Assembly (NCBI RefSeq): GCF_900605005.1
Contig: NZ_LR027558.1
Coordinates: 2,445,555 to 2,494,592, forward strand
DNA length: 49,038 bases
From: Acidipropionibacterium timonense
GTDB taxonomy: Bacteria > Actinomycetota > Actinomycetes > Propionibacteriales > Propionibacteriaceae
Reading direction: 5' to 3'
Shown: piece by piece, positions 8,220 to 16,286 of the stretch
Numbering within the stretch: the first letter of the stretch is position 1
Layout of the letters: the number at the start of each line of letters is the position of its first letter
Program-made: the position numbers and the translations under genes
The notes under the pieces: generated by a model
Told to the model about the DNA's origin: nothing
Databases searched by the model: none
Seen by the model: the letters and a program-made list of their open reading frames with translations, nothing else

Positions 8220-8899
8220 CGTCGACCATGGCCATCATCCCCGCCCGGGGCGGGTCCAAGGGCATCCCGCGCAAGAACCTGCGCATGCTCGGCGGCAAGC
8301 CCCTCATCGTGTGGACCATCGAACAGGCGCTGGCGACCGAGGGGCTCGACGTCTACGTGTCGACCGAAGACAGCGAGATCGCCGAGGTGTCCCGGCGCGC
8401 CGGCGCCCAAGTCATCGACCGGCCGGCCGAGCTCGCCCAGGACGCCACCGCGACCGAGCCGGTCGTCGAGCACGCCATCGCGGTCCTCGACGCCGCAGGA
8501 CGCCGCCCTGACCAGGTCATGCTTCTGCAGGCAACCTCACCCATCCGATTGCCGGACACCATGGCGCGGGCACTGGCCCAGTTCGAGATCTCCGGGACCG
8601 ATTCCATGGTCGGCGTCGTCCCGGTGCCGATCTTCATCTGGCAGAAGGAACCGACCGTCGTCGCCCACTACCCGTACGAGAACCGCCCACGGCGCCAGGA
8701 CATGACACCGGACCAGCTCCGGTACCGTGAGACCGGGTCGCTCTACCTCACCCGGACCGAGGTGTACCAGGCCCAGCACAACCGCCTCGGAGGCGAGATC
8801 GACCTCTTCGTCATGGACCCGGTCGAGGGAATCGACATCGACGGGCCGGAGGACTTCGCACTCGCAGAATCCGTGCTTCTCCAGCAACGGGGAGAGTGA
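8216..8899 (+). CDS. neuA: CMP-nonulosonate (acylneuraminate) cytidylyltransferase
   Basis: The 227-residue enzyme is of the NeuA/PseF/LegF family, which joins CTP with a nonulosonic acid to give the CMP-activated donor. The N-terminal nucleotide-binding motif IIPARGGSKGIPRKNLRMLGG is complete. LLQATSPIRLPDTM and the C-terminal EGIDIDGPEDFALAE match the family. Length is normal for a catalytic domain alone. It overlaps the epimerase upstream by ATGA and sits one gene before a NeuB fusion, which supports a nonulosonic acid branch in this polysaccharide. Whether the acid is sialic, legionaminic, pseudaminic or another cannot be decided from this sequence. Confidence 0.88.
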   Translation: MTSTMAIIPARGGSKGIPRKNLRMLGGKPLIVWTIEQALATEGLDVYVSTEDSEIAEVSRRAGAQVIDRPAELAQDATATEPVVEHAIAVLDAAGRRPDQVMLLQATSPIRLPDTMARALAQFEISGTDSMVGVVPVPIFIWQKEPTVVAHYPYENRPRRQDMTPDQLRYRETGSLYLTRTEVYQAQHNRLGGEIDLFVMDPVEGIDIDGPEDFALAESVLLQQRGE

Positions 8900-8901
8900 G
8901 G

Positions 8902-9843
8902 ATGAACGCCGTCGACGTTTCCGTCGTCATCTGCGTACGCAATGGTGCACAGACCATTCTTCGGCAGTGTGACGCCTTGGACCGCCAAGTCAACCACCCG
9001 CCATTCGAGATCATCATCTGCGACAACGGCTCAACGGATTCCACCACCCAGGTGGTCAAGCGGTGGATGGACACCAGCCATCATGTCGCCAGCCACATTC
9101 GTCTCATCGACGCCAGCGCCAAGGCAGGCATCCCCTACGCCAGGAACTGCGGGATCAAGATGGCGCAGGGTCGACTGGTGACGTTCTGCGACGCCGACGA
9201 CGAGGTCTTCCCGGACTGGGTCGCGGCCGTGGCCAAGGGCACTCCGGACGGAGGCATTGCGGGCGGTCGCATCCTCGCGAGGCATCAGGACGGCACACCA
9301 GCCCCGGACACATTTCCCGATGGGCTCCAGAGGCACCGATTCCTTCCGTTTGCCGCCAACTGCAACCTGGCCGCCACCCGCGAGCTCTTGGTCAGCCTGC
9401 ACGGATATGACGAATCGCTCCCGAGATATGGATACGAGGATGTCGACCTGTCTTGGCGCGTTCAGCTGTCGGGAAGGCCCATCGCATACATTCCGGACGC
9501 GACGATCTGGATGACCTTGTCCCCGCCTCGCACCGCGATGGGCATACGCTTCCAGCTCGGTCAGGGCCGCGTCCTCATGGCGCACCGTTACCCAGACTAC
9601 GACCCGTACCCGTATTCAGTGGCGACCTGCACCCGCAATCTCGTGCTCGGCACTCTGGTGCTCATCAAGTCGGCCTTGGGCCGGGATCGCTCGGTGCCAC
9701 CCCGCCGCGCGGCGTCGATCCTCGTGTCGACAGCGGGGACCCTGTGGGGCGTCCTCGCCTACACCGTGTTCGGGACGTATCCCGAACCACACCTGCTGAC
9801 CACGCCGGCTTGGTCCGCATCCACTCCGGAAGGTTCTCGCTGA
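8902..9843 (+). CDS. Family 2 (GT-A) glycosyltransferase
   Basis: The 313-residue protein starts with a GT2 fold: VSVVICVRNGAQTILRQ and EIIICDNGSTDST near the N-terminus. The metal-binding DxD appears as FCDADDEVFPDW (near residue 95). The acceptor-side motif ED is in YGYEDVDLSWR. A hydrophobic stretch near the C-terminus (AASILVSTAGTLWGVLAYTVF) suggests membrane association. The start is ATG 8902, preceded by GGAG about 8 bp upstream. It lies between neuA and the NeuB fusion in one operon, so it probably adds a sugar to the lipid-linked repeat unit in the cytoplasm. Donor and acceptor are unknown. Confidence 0.85.
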   Translation: MNAVDVSVVICVRNGAQTILRQCDALDRQVNHPPFEIIICDNGSTDSTTQVVKRWMDTSHHVASHIRLIDASAKAGIPYARNCGIKMAQGRLVTFCDADDEVFPDWVAAVAKGTPDGGIAGGRILARHQDGTPAPDTFPDGLQRHRFLPFAANCNLAATRELLVSLHGYDESLPRYGYEDVDLSWRVQLSGRPIAYIPDATIWMTLSPPRTAMGIRFQLGQGRVLMAHRYPDYDPYPYSVATCTRNLVLGTLVLIKSALGRDRSVPPRRAASILVSTAGTLWGVLAYTVFGTYPEPHLLTTPAWSASTPEGSR

Positions 9844-12108
9844 ATGATCATCAACCGCCACACCACCCCGTTCACCGTCTTCGGCGACGACTCGATCCTC
9901 AACGCCCTCCGCAAGATCAGTGAGAACAAGGCGGGCATCGTCTTCTGCGTCGACGAGCACGGACTGCTCACCGGATCCTTCTCCGATGGCGACTTCCGCC
10001 GCTGGGTGACGTCGTCCCCCTCCCTCGACATGACGACGCCAGTCACCGACGCCGCCCATCACGCCTGCACGAGCGCCGCCGTCGACGCCTCCCCGGCCAC
10101 CATCACCGCTCTCTTCCGTCCCGGCATCGAGGTCATCCCGCTGCTCGACGACCGGGGCCACCTGGCCGCCGTCGCCACCGAGGGATCGGCCGAGATGACC
10201 ATCGGACGGCACACCCTCGGTCACGGCCACCCCGCGCTGCTCATCGCCGAGATCGGCAACAACCACCAGGGCGACGTCTCCCTGGCCAAGCACCTCGTCG
10301 ACCTGGCCAAGGGGGCCGGCGCGGACGCGGTGAAGTTCCAGCTCCGCGACCTCGACGCCCTCTACCGGCAGTCCGGCGGGGCGAGCGCCGGGGAGGACCT
10401 CGGCGCGCAGTACACCCTCAATCTCTTGGCGAAATTCTCGTTGCGCCCGGACGAGATGATCGAGGTCCTCGACCACTGCAAGGACGTCGACATCGACGCC
10501 TTCTGCACCCCGTGGGACCTGCCGAGCCTCCGGGTCCTCGCCGACTATGGCGTCCCGGCCCTCAAGATCGCCTCGGCCGACATGACGAACCACACCCTGC
10601 TGCGCGCCTGCGCCGCCGAACACCTGCCGATGCTCGTGTCGACCGGCATGTCCACCGAGGACGAGATCCTCGGCTCGGTCGAGGTGCTGCGACGCGCCGG
10701 TGCCCAGTTCGCGCTGCTGCAGTGCCAGTCGACCTACCCCGCCCCGTTCAAGGACGTCAACCTGCGCTACATGAACCGGCTGTCCGAGCTGGGGAACTGC
10801 CCGGTGGGCTATTCGGGCCACGAGCGCGGGTACCACGTGCCGATCGCAGCGGTGGCCCGCGGCGCCAACATCATCGAGAAGCACTTCACCATCGACAAGA
10901 CCCTCGAGGGCAATGACCACCAGGTGTCGCTGCTGCCCGAGGAGTTCGCCGAGATGGTGCAGCGGATCCGCGAGGTCGAGGTGGCCCTGGGCACCGACCG
11001 GGCCCGTGCCGTGTCCACCGGCGAGATGATGAATCGGGCCAATCTCGCGAAGTCCCTCGTCGCGACGCGAACCCTCGAGGCCGGTGAGGTCGTCACGCGC
11101 GACGCCGTCGCCGTGAAGTCCCCCGGGCGCGGCCTCCAGCCCAACCACCTCGACCAGCTCGTGGGGCGCACCATGCGCCGGCAGATCACCGAGGGCGACT
11201 TCTTCTACGAGACCGACCTCACCGACGCCGTCGCCCAGGGCCGCCATTACACGTTCCGGCGCCCGTGGGGTCTGCCGGTCCGCTACCACGACGCGCGCAA
11301 GCTCCTGACCCACTCCGACACCAACCCCGACTTCCTCGAGTTCCACCTGTCCTACAAGGACGTCGAGATGTCGGCCGAGCAGATCGCCGATGCCTTCGAG
11401 CATCGCAGGTTCGATGGCATGGGCTACACGGTGCACTGCCCCGACCTGTACGCCGGCGACTTCATCATCAACCTCGCGTCCACCGACGAGGCCGTGTGGG
11501 AGCGGTCGATCGTCGAGGTGCAGAAGGTCATCCAGATCGCCCGGGACCTCGACCGCTGGTTCGACGCCGACCAGCCCCCCGTCGTCATCTGCACCATGGG
11601 CGGGTTCACCAAGGACGCCTTCGTCGACCCGTCCGAGCGCCCGGCGATGTACGCCCGCATCGCCCAGGCACTCGAGCGCATCGACGAGGACGGGGTACGG
11701 CTCACCTCGCAGACCCTGCCGCCCTACCCGTGGCTCATGGGCGGCCAGCAGCACCACAACCTCTTCATGGGGCTGGGCGACACCGTCGAGTTCTGCCGCC
11801 AGTACGGACGCCGCCTCACCTTCGACCTGTCCCACTCCAAGCTCGCCGCGAACTTCACCAAGGTGCCGTTCAGCGAGTACGTCGCCCAGTTGGCCCCGCT
11901 CTCGGAGCACCTGCACATCGTCGACGCCGAGGGGGTCGACGGCGAGGGGCCGCAGATCGGTGAGGGCGAGATCGACTGGCCGATGACCGCCCGCCAGCTT
12001 GATGAACTGGCCCCCGGGGTGACCTTCATCCCGGAGATCTGGCAGGGGCACGTCAACAACGGCGAGGGCTTCTGGACGGCCCTCGAACGCCTCGAGAACT
12101 GGTTCTGA
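9844..12108 (+). CDS. neuB: Multidomain nonulosonate synthase: CBS pair, NeuB, SAF and TIM-barrel fusion
   Basis: The 754-residue fusion protein has four parts. Residues 1-115 form a pair of CBS motifs (SILNALRKISENKAGIVFCVDEHG, GSFSDGDFRRWV), usually adenosyl-ligand sensors. Residues about 118-370 are the NeuB catalytic domain, which condenses phosphoenolpyruvate with a 6-carbon acyl-amino sugar (LLIAEIGNNHQGD, DAVKFQLRD, STGMST, PVGYSGHERG, EKHFTIDK). Residues about 390-455 are a SAF/antifreeze-like domain (RSLVATR region, PGRGLQPNHLDQLVG). Residues about 460-754 look like a xylose-isomerase/AP-endonuclease-type TIM barrel (LEFHLSYKDVEM, TFDLSHSKLAAN, FIPEIWQGHVNNGEGF). The last domain may isomerise a sugar or sugar phosphate feeding NeuB; no separate hydrolysing 2-epimerase (NeuC) is present in the window. 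Regulation by CBS ligands is an inference. Confidence 0.85.
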   Translation: MIINRHTTPFTVFGDDSILNALRKISENKAGIVFCVDEHGLLTGSFSDGDFRRWVTSSPSLDMTTPVTDAAHHACTSAAVDASPATITALFRPGIEVIPLLDDRGHLAAVATEGSAEMTIGRHTLGHGHPALLIAEIGNNHQGDVSLAKHLVDLAKGAGADAVKFQLRDLDALYRQSGGASAGEDLGAQYTLNLLAKFSLRPDEMIEVLDHCKDVDIDAFCTPWDLPSLRVLADYGVPALKIASADMTNHTLLRACAAEHLPMLVSTGMSTEDEILGSVEVLRRAGAQFALLQCQSTYPAPFKDVNLRYMNRLSELGNCPVGYSGHERGYHVPIAAVARGANIIEKHFTIDKTLEGNDHQVSLLPEEFAEMVQRIREVEVALGTDRARAVSTGEMMNRANLAKSLVATRTLEAGEVVTRDAVAVKSPGRGLQPNHLDQLVGRTMRRQITEGDFFYETDLTDAVAQGRHYTFRRPWGLPVRYHDARKLLTHSDTNPDFLEFHLSYKDVEMSAEQIADAFEHRRFDGMGYTVHCPDLYAGDFIINLASTDEAVWERSIVEVQKVIQIARDLDRWFDADQPPVVICTMGGFTKDAFVDPSERPAMYARIAQALERIDEDGVRLTSQTLPPYPWLMGGQQHHNLFMGLGDTVEFCRQYGRRLTFDLSHSKLAANFTKVPFSEYVAQLAPLSEHLHIVDAEGVDGEGPQIGEGEIDWPMTARQLDELAPGVTFIPEIWQGHVNNGEGFWTALERLENWF

Positions 12109-12110
12109 CC

Positions 12111-13163
12111 ATGGGTCACGACCCGATCGCCCTGTGGGTCTGCCCCGTGTCGAACCTGGCCGGGGTGGCCCGCCACATCCTCGACGTCGCCTCCGTGGGT
12201 GTCCCCGGATGGCGGCTCGTCGTCACGGCGCCCGAGGGGCCGCTGCTGGACAGGCTCCGTGAGCTGGGGACGCCGGTCGTCGTCCTGCCGGTCGAGGAGG
12301 GGACGAGGGCCGCCGTGGCATCGCTGCGCCACACCATCCGGGCGCTGCGCCCGAGGATCGTCCACTCGCATCTGGCCAGGGCGGACTTCCTGGCCACCAT
12401 GGCCAGCGTCGGGACCGGCGTCACCCTGGTCTCGACGGAGCATCACATCCCGCCGGACAGGTTCATGTTCCACGCAACGCTGCCTTCGGCGATGGTCATG
12501 GAGACCGCCCACCATGTGCGTCTGCGTCGGTTCAGTCGGGTCATCGCGGTGAGCGCCTCGACCAAACGCGACATGCTCAAGTGGTGGCACACGGCCACTC
12601 CCATCACCGTCATCCTCAATGGAGTCGACCGTCCACCGGTGCCGCCCACACGGGAACCCGGTCTGCGCCTCCTCTCGCTCACCCGCCTGTCGCCGGAGAA
12701 GAGCGTCCGCACGACAGTCCGGGCATTCGCCCACATCGCCCACGACCATCCCGATGCAACCCTGACCATCGCCGGCACCGGCCCCGAGGACGCTCATCTC
12801 AGGCACCTCGTCACGTCACTGGGACTCGATGACCGCGTGGCCTTCCCGGGCTTCGTCGACCCCGTCGAGGCCATGGCCAACCACGACGTCATCCTGCAAC
12901 CGTCGAAGTCGGACAACTGCTCGTACACGTTGCTCGACGCCGTGGCGGCCGGCATGGGCGTGGCGGCCAGTCCTGTCGGCGGCAACGTCGAAATCCTCCC
13001 GTCGCAGTGCATCGCCGACTTCGACGGCGCCGAGGCGCTGGCCCGGGTCGCCGTGAGTCAGGGACTCGACACATCGGTCCGGCCGCACCTCGCCTCAGCC
13101 GTCCCGACTGTGCCCCAGATGGCCCACGCCATCGCGAACGAGTACCGCAAGGTGCTCACGTGA
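12111..13163 (+). CDS. GT-B glycosyltransferase (family 4-like)
   Basis: The 350-residue GT-B protein has an N-terminal acceptor domain (IVHSHLARADFLATM, STEHHIPPDR) and a C-terminal donor domain (LLSLTRLSPEKSVRTTVRAFAHI, LTIAGTGPED, VAFPGFVDP, then LQPSKSDNCSYTLLDAVAAGMGVAASPVGGNVE). The usual family 4 motif EGFPxxxLEAMACG is represented by SDNCSYTLLDAVAAG, with Asp in place of the second Glu. It starts two bases after the NeuB fusion stop and overlaps the next gene by GTGA, so the three are translationally coupled. It probably adds one sugar of the repeat unit from a nucleotide-sugar donor at the cytoplasmic membrane face. Confidence 0.85.
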   Translation: MGHDPIALWVCPVSNLAGVARHILDVASVGVPGWRLVVTAPEGPLLDRLRELGTPVVVLPVEEGTRAAVASLRHTIRALRPRIVHSHLARADFLATMASVGTGVTLVSTEHHIPPDRFMFHATLPSAMVMETAHHVRLRRFSRVIAVSASTKRDMLKWWHTATPITVILNGVDRPPVPPTREPGLRLLSLTRLSPEKSVRTTVRAFAHIAHDHPDATLTIAGTGPEDAHLRHLVTSLGLDDRVAFPGFVDPVEAMANHDVILQPSKSDNCSYTLLDAVAAGMGVAASPVGGNVEILPSQCIADFDGAEALARVAVSQGLDTSVRPHLASAVPTVPQMAHAIANEYRKVLT

Positions 13164-15328
13164 GCCGGCCGTTCACCATCGCCTCCAACCAGGGCACGAT
13201 GGGCGGGGGCGAGGTCATGCTCCTGGCCATCGCCGAAGCCGCCCGCGACCTCGGACGGGACGTCACCATCGTCGCACCACGGACACCGGGGGACGTCGCA
13301 CAGGAAGCCCGACGCCGCGGGTTCCGTGTCGTCGAGATCCACGGCGACACAACCGCGTCCTATCTGCGCAACCTGCGCCGATGGGACGCCGCCGAGCGAC
13401 AGGGCCTGCTGTGGTGCAACGGCCTGCGGCCCGCCTTCGCCACGAGCGGCCACCCGAACCGGGTCGTCCACCTGCATCAGGAGCCCGTCGGCAAGCTCAA
13501 GGCACTGGCGCGGGTGGCCAGGCGAGGGGCGCGGCGGGTCATCGTGCCATCTCAGTTCATGGCTGCCCGTGTTCCCGGCGCGACGGTCATGTGGAACTGG
13601 ACCGACGAGGTTCCGCCACGGACGCGGAACCGGGATCTGGCTGCACCGTTGACCATCGGCTATCTCGGTCGTCTCTCCTCGGACAAGGGCGTGCCGGTGC
13701 TCTGTCGGGCCGTCTCCGAACTCGAGCGCCGTCACCCGGGGCGGTACCGACTCCTGCTGGCCGGCGAGTCGAGATTCGTCGCGCCGAGCGACGCCGAGCG
13801 TGTGGGACGGGCCGTCGCCGCGCTCGGTGTGCTGGTCGACTCTCCAGGGTGGATGAGTCGCGATGACTTCTTCAGCCGGACCGACATCGCCGTGTTTCCG
13901 TCCGTCTGGGGTGAGCCGTTCGGCCTTGTCGTCAACGAGGCACAGTCGACGCGCTGCCCCTTCGTCATCAGTGATGCCGGTGCCCTCCCGGAGGTTGCGG
14001 GACCTTACCTCTTCGTGGCGCGTCACGGCGACCCGATCGCCCTGGCCGACGCCATCGAGCGAGCCGCCGACGCCGACTGGGACATCCAGCTGGCCGCGTC
14101 CCGAGCCCGATGGGAACAGCACTTCTCCCCCGCGGCGGGTCGGGAACGGCTCGGCGAGGTTCTCGAGAGCTTGGAACCACCGCGCCAAGGCCGACCAGGG
14201 ATTACCGTCGTCCACGACTACCTCACCCAGCGCGGCGGCGCTGAACGCGTCGCGCTGAGCCTGGCTCAGGTGTTTCCCGACGCCCCTGTCGTGACGAGCT
14301 TGTACGAACCCGACCTCACCTACCCCGAGTTCGCCGACCACGACATCCGCACGTCGGCGCTCAATCGCGTCGGCGCGCTGAGGCGCCACTTCCGGGCGGC
14401 GCTGCCGCTCTTCGGCTGGGCCTTCGACCACACGTCACTGCCTCTCGGAACGGATGTCGCCATCGTCTCGACGACAGGCTTCGCCCATGGCATCCCCACC
14501 CCGCCCGGCTGCCGCAAAATCGTCTACTGCCACTCCCCCGCCCGCTTCCTCTACCTCGTCGACGACTACCTCGGCGGCCCGTGGTGGTCGACACCCAAGG
14601 GCTGGCTGCTCAAGGGGCTGCTGCCGGCCCTCACCCGCTGGGACCAACGCGCGGCCGCCTCAGCGGACGTCTACCTCTGCAACTCCACGGTCGTCCAGCG
14701 ACGCATCAAGGACGTCTACGGGATCGACGCGACGGTGGTCCATCCTCCGCACGCGCTCGACCCCGGCGGCGAGCAGGAGCCCGTCGTCGGCCTGACACCG
14801 GGGTTCTTCCTCACGGTGAGTCGACTCATGCCGTACAAGAACGTCGACGTCCTCCTCGACACCTTCCGGCGGCTTCCCGGCGAGCACTTGGTCGTCGTCG
14901 GCCGCGGCCCGCTCCGGGACACGCTCCATGCGGACGCCCCGACCAACGTCACCTTCCTCGAGGGCATCCCGGATGCTCAACTGCGATGGCTCTACGCCCA
15001 CGCTGCCGCCGTCATCGCGCCGTCCAAGGAGGACTTCGGCCTCACGCCCGTCGAGGGATTCAGCTTCGGGACGCCGTGTCTGGCCCTGCGCGCGGGCGGA
15101 TATCTCGACACCGTGGTCGACGGAGTGACGGGCCTGTACTTCGACGCCGCCACAGCGGCTGACGTACTCTCGACGGTGCACGCCTTCCGGACACGTCACT
15201 GGGACCGTCAAGCAGTGCTCGAGCACGCCGAGCATTTCTCGCCCCTCGCCTTCGCCCGATCGATCGAGCACTACGTCGAGCTCGTGACGACCCGATCCGA
15301 AGCTCAACCACGCAGAGAGGACCTGTGA
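13160..15328 (+). CDS. Double glycosyltransferase: two fused GT-B (family 4-like) units
   Basis: The start GTG 13160 overlaps the upstream stop as GTGA; the protein has 722 residues, twice the usual size. Residues about 1-345 form a complete GT-B unit (TMGGGEVMLLAIAEAARDLG, VVHLHQEPVGK, IGYLGRLSSDKGVPVL, FPSVWGEPFGLVVNEAQ). Residues about 348-722 form a second one (TVVHDYLTQRGGAERVALSL, YCHSPARFLY, FLTVSRLMPYKNVDVLLDTF, IAPSKEDFGLTPVEGFSFGTP). The E7E-type motifs are intact in both halves, so both may be active and could add two sugars in sequence. The second unit resembles transferases commonly found in actinobacterial capsule loci (HDYLTQRGGAERV). Linkages cannot be predicted. Confidence 0.85.
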   Translation: MSRPFTIASNQGTMGGGEVMLLAIAEAARDLGRDVTIVAPRTPGDVAQEARRRGFRVVEIHGDTTASYLRNLRRWDAAERQGLLWCNGLRPAFATSGHPNRVVHLHQEPVGKLKALARVARRGARRVIVPSQFMAARVPGATVMWNWTDEVPPRTRNRDLAAPLTIGYLGRLSSDKGVPVLCRAVSELERRHPGRYRLLLAGESRFVAPSDAERVGRAVAALGVLVDSPGWMSRDDFFSRTDIAVFPSVWGEPFGLVVNEAQSTRCPFVISDAGALPEVAGPYLFVARHGDPIALADAIERAADADWDIQLAASRARWEQHFSPAAGRERLGEVLESLEPPRQGRPGITVVHDYLTQRGGAERVALSLAQVFPDAPVVTSLYEPDLTYPEFADHDIRTSALNRVGALRRHFRAALPLFGWAFDHTSLPLGTDVAIVSTTGFAHGIPTPPGCRKIVYCHSPARFLYLVDDYLGGPWWSTPKGWLLKGLLPALTRWDQRAAASADVYLCNSTVVQRRIKDVYGIDATVVHPPHALDPGGEQEPVVGLTPGFFLTVSRLMPYKNVDVLLDTFRRLPGEHLVVVGRGPLRDTLHADAPTNVTFLEGIPDAQLRWLYAHAAAVIAPSKEDFGLTPVEGFSFGTPCLALRAGGYLDTVVDGVTGLYFDAATAADVLSTVHAFRTRHWDRQAVLEHAEHFSPLAFARSIEHYVELVTTRSEAQPRREDL

Positions 15329-16260
15329 TGCCCACCGCATCCGTCATCATCCCCTCCCGAGGAGGGGCCGGACGCCTGCCGCGACTGCTCACGGCCCTGG
15401 CCGCGCAGACGACCGACGACTGGGAGGCCATCGTCGTCCTCGACGGCGACATCGACGACTCGGCCTCCGTCGTGGCCCGGTACGCGCACCTGCCGATACG
15501 CCCCATCGTCTTCCCCGAGAACCGCGGACGGGTGGCCGCACTCAATGCCGGCCACGAGGCAGCCACCGGCGACATCCTCATCCGGTGCGACGACGACCTC
15601 GAACCAGCTCCGGACTATGTCGCCAAGCACATCGCGAGCCATCGGGACCAGGTACAGGGCACCATCGGCCTGTGCCCCAATGTCTTTCCGAGGACTCGCT
15701 ATGCCAACGTGTATGGGAAGGATGCGGACGCCCGCCACCAAGCTGCCGCCTATGCCGCTGACGCCGGCAACTCGTGGCGATACTGGGGCGGAAACGTGTC
15801 GGTGACCCGGGACACCTGGAATCGTGTCGGCCCCTACGACACCCGTTATCGTGCCTACGGCTGGGAGGACGTCGACTACGGATACCGCCTGTGCCAGGCA
15901 GGTGTTCCAGTCATCATCGACCCAGGCCTCGCTGCGCCCCACCACGGAGCGGCAACGAACACCCGACAACGCGTCACGAGGGCGTTCCTGTCCGGCCGCG
16001 CACGGCAGGAGTTCGAGAACATGCACGGACCTGGAAGCTCAGGGTTCCGGGACCCTGACCGAGGCGACCCTTGGAATGCGCTCGTCAGCGCCCTCGCTGA
16101 ACGGATCACATACCCTCGTGCGATCACCCTCTCCACTCTCACCGACCGCGCGATCCACGGCCTCCCGGCGCCGATGGCACGCAAGACTGTGGCAGCTCTT
16201 GTCGAGGCCTCATCCGTCGCGGGTTTCCACAGCTCGGACGAGCCGTCCCGCGACGTCTGA
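15328..16260 (+). CDS. Family 2 (GT-A) glycosyltransferase
   Basis: The 310-residue GT2 protein has SVIIPSRGGAGRLPRLLTAL, then WEAIVVLDGDIDDS and PENRGRVAALNAGHEAATGD. The metal site is IRCDDDLEP (near residue 90) and the acceptor motif is AYGWEDVDYGYRL. ATG 15328 shares one base with the stop of the upstream double transferase and is preceded by AGAGG; a GTG three bases upstream is also possible. It differs in sequence from the GT2 at 8902 and has no obvious membrane helix. It probably extends the lipid-linked repeat unit. Confidence 0.85.
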   Translation: MPTASVIIPSRGGAGRLPRLLTALAAQTTDDWEAIVVLDGDIDDSASVVARYAHLPIRPIVFPENRGRVAALNAGHEAATGDILIRCDDDLEPAPDYVAKHIASHRDQVQGTIGLCPNVFPRTRYANVYGKDADARHQAAAYAADAGNSWRYWGGNVSVTRDTWNRVGPYDTRYRAYGWEDVDYGYRLCQAGVPVIIDPGLAAPHHGAATNTRQRVTRAFLSGRARQEFENMHGPGSSGFRDPDRGDPWNALVSALAERITYPRAITLSTLTDRAIHGLPAPMARKTVAALVEASSVAGFHSSDEPSRDV

Positions 16261-16286
16261 TCCATCCACTGAGGGAATTTCCACAC

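Noticed and set aside
9616-12051. 811-codon open frame on the minus strand opposite the NeuB fusion
   Set aside because: It lies fully antisense to a gene with clear CBS, NeuB and barrel motifs. Its composition (Asp/Gly/Val/Leu/His-rich) is that of an antisense shadow in G+C-rich DNA.
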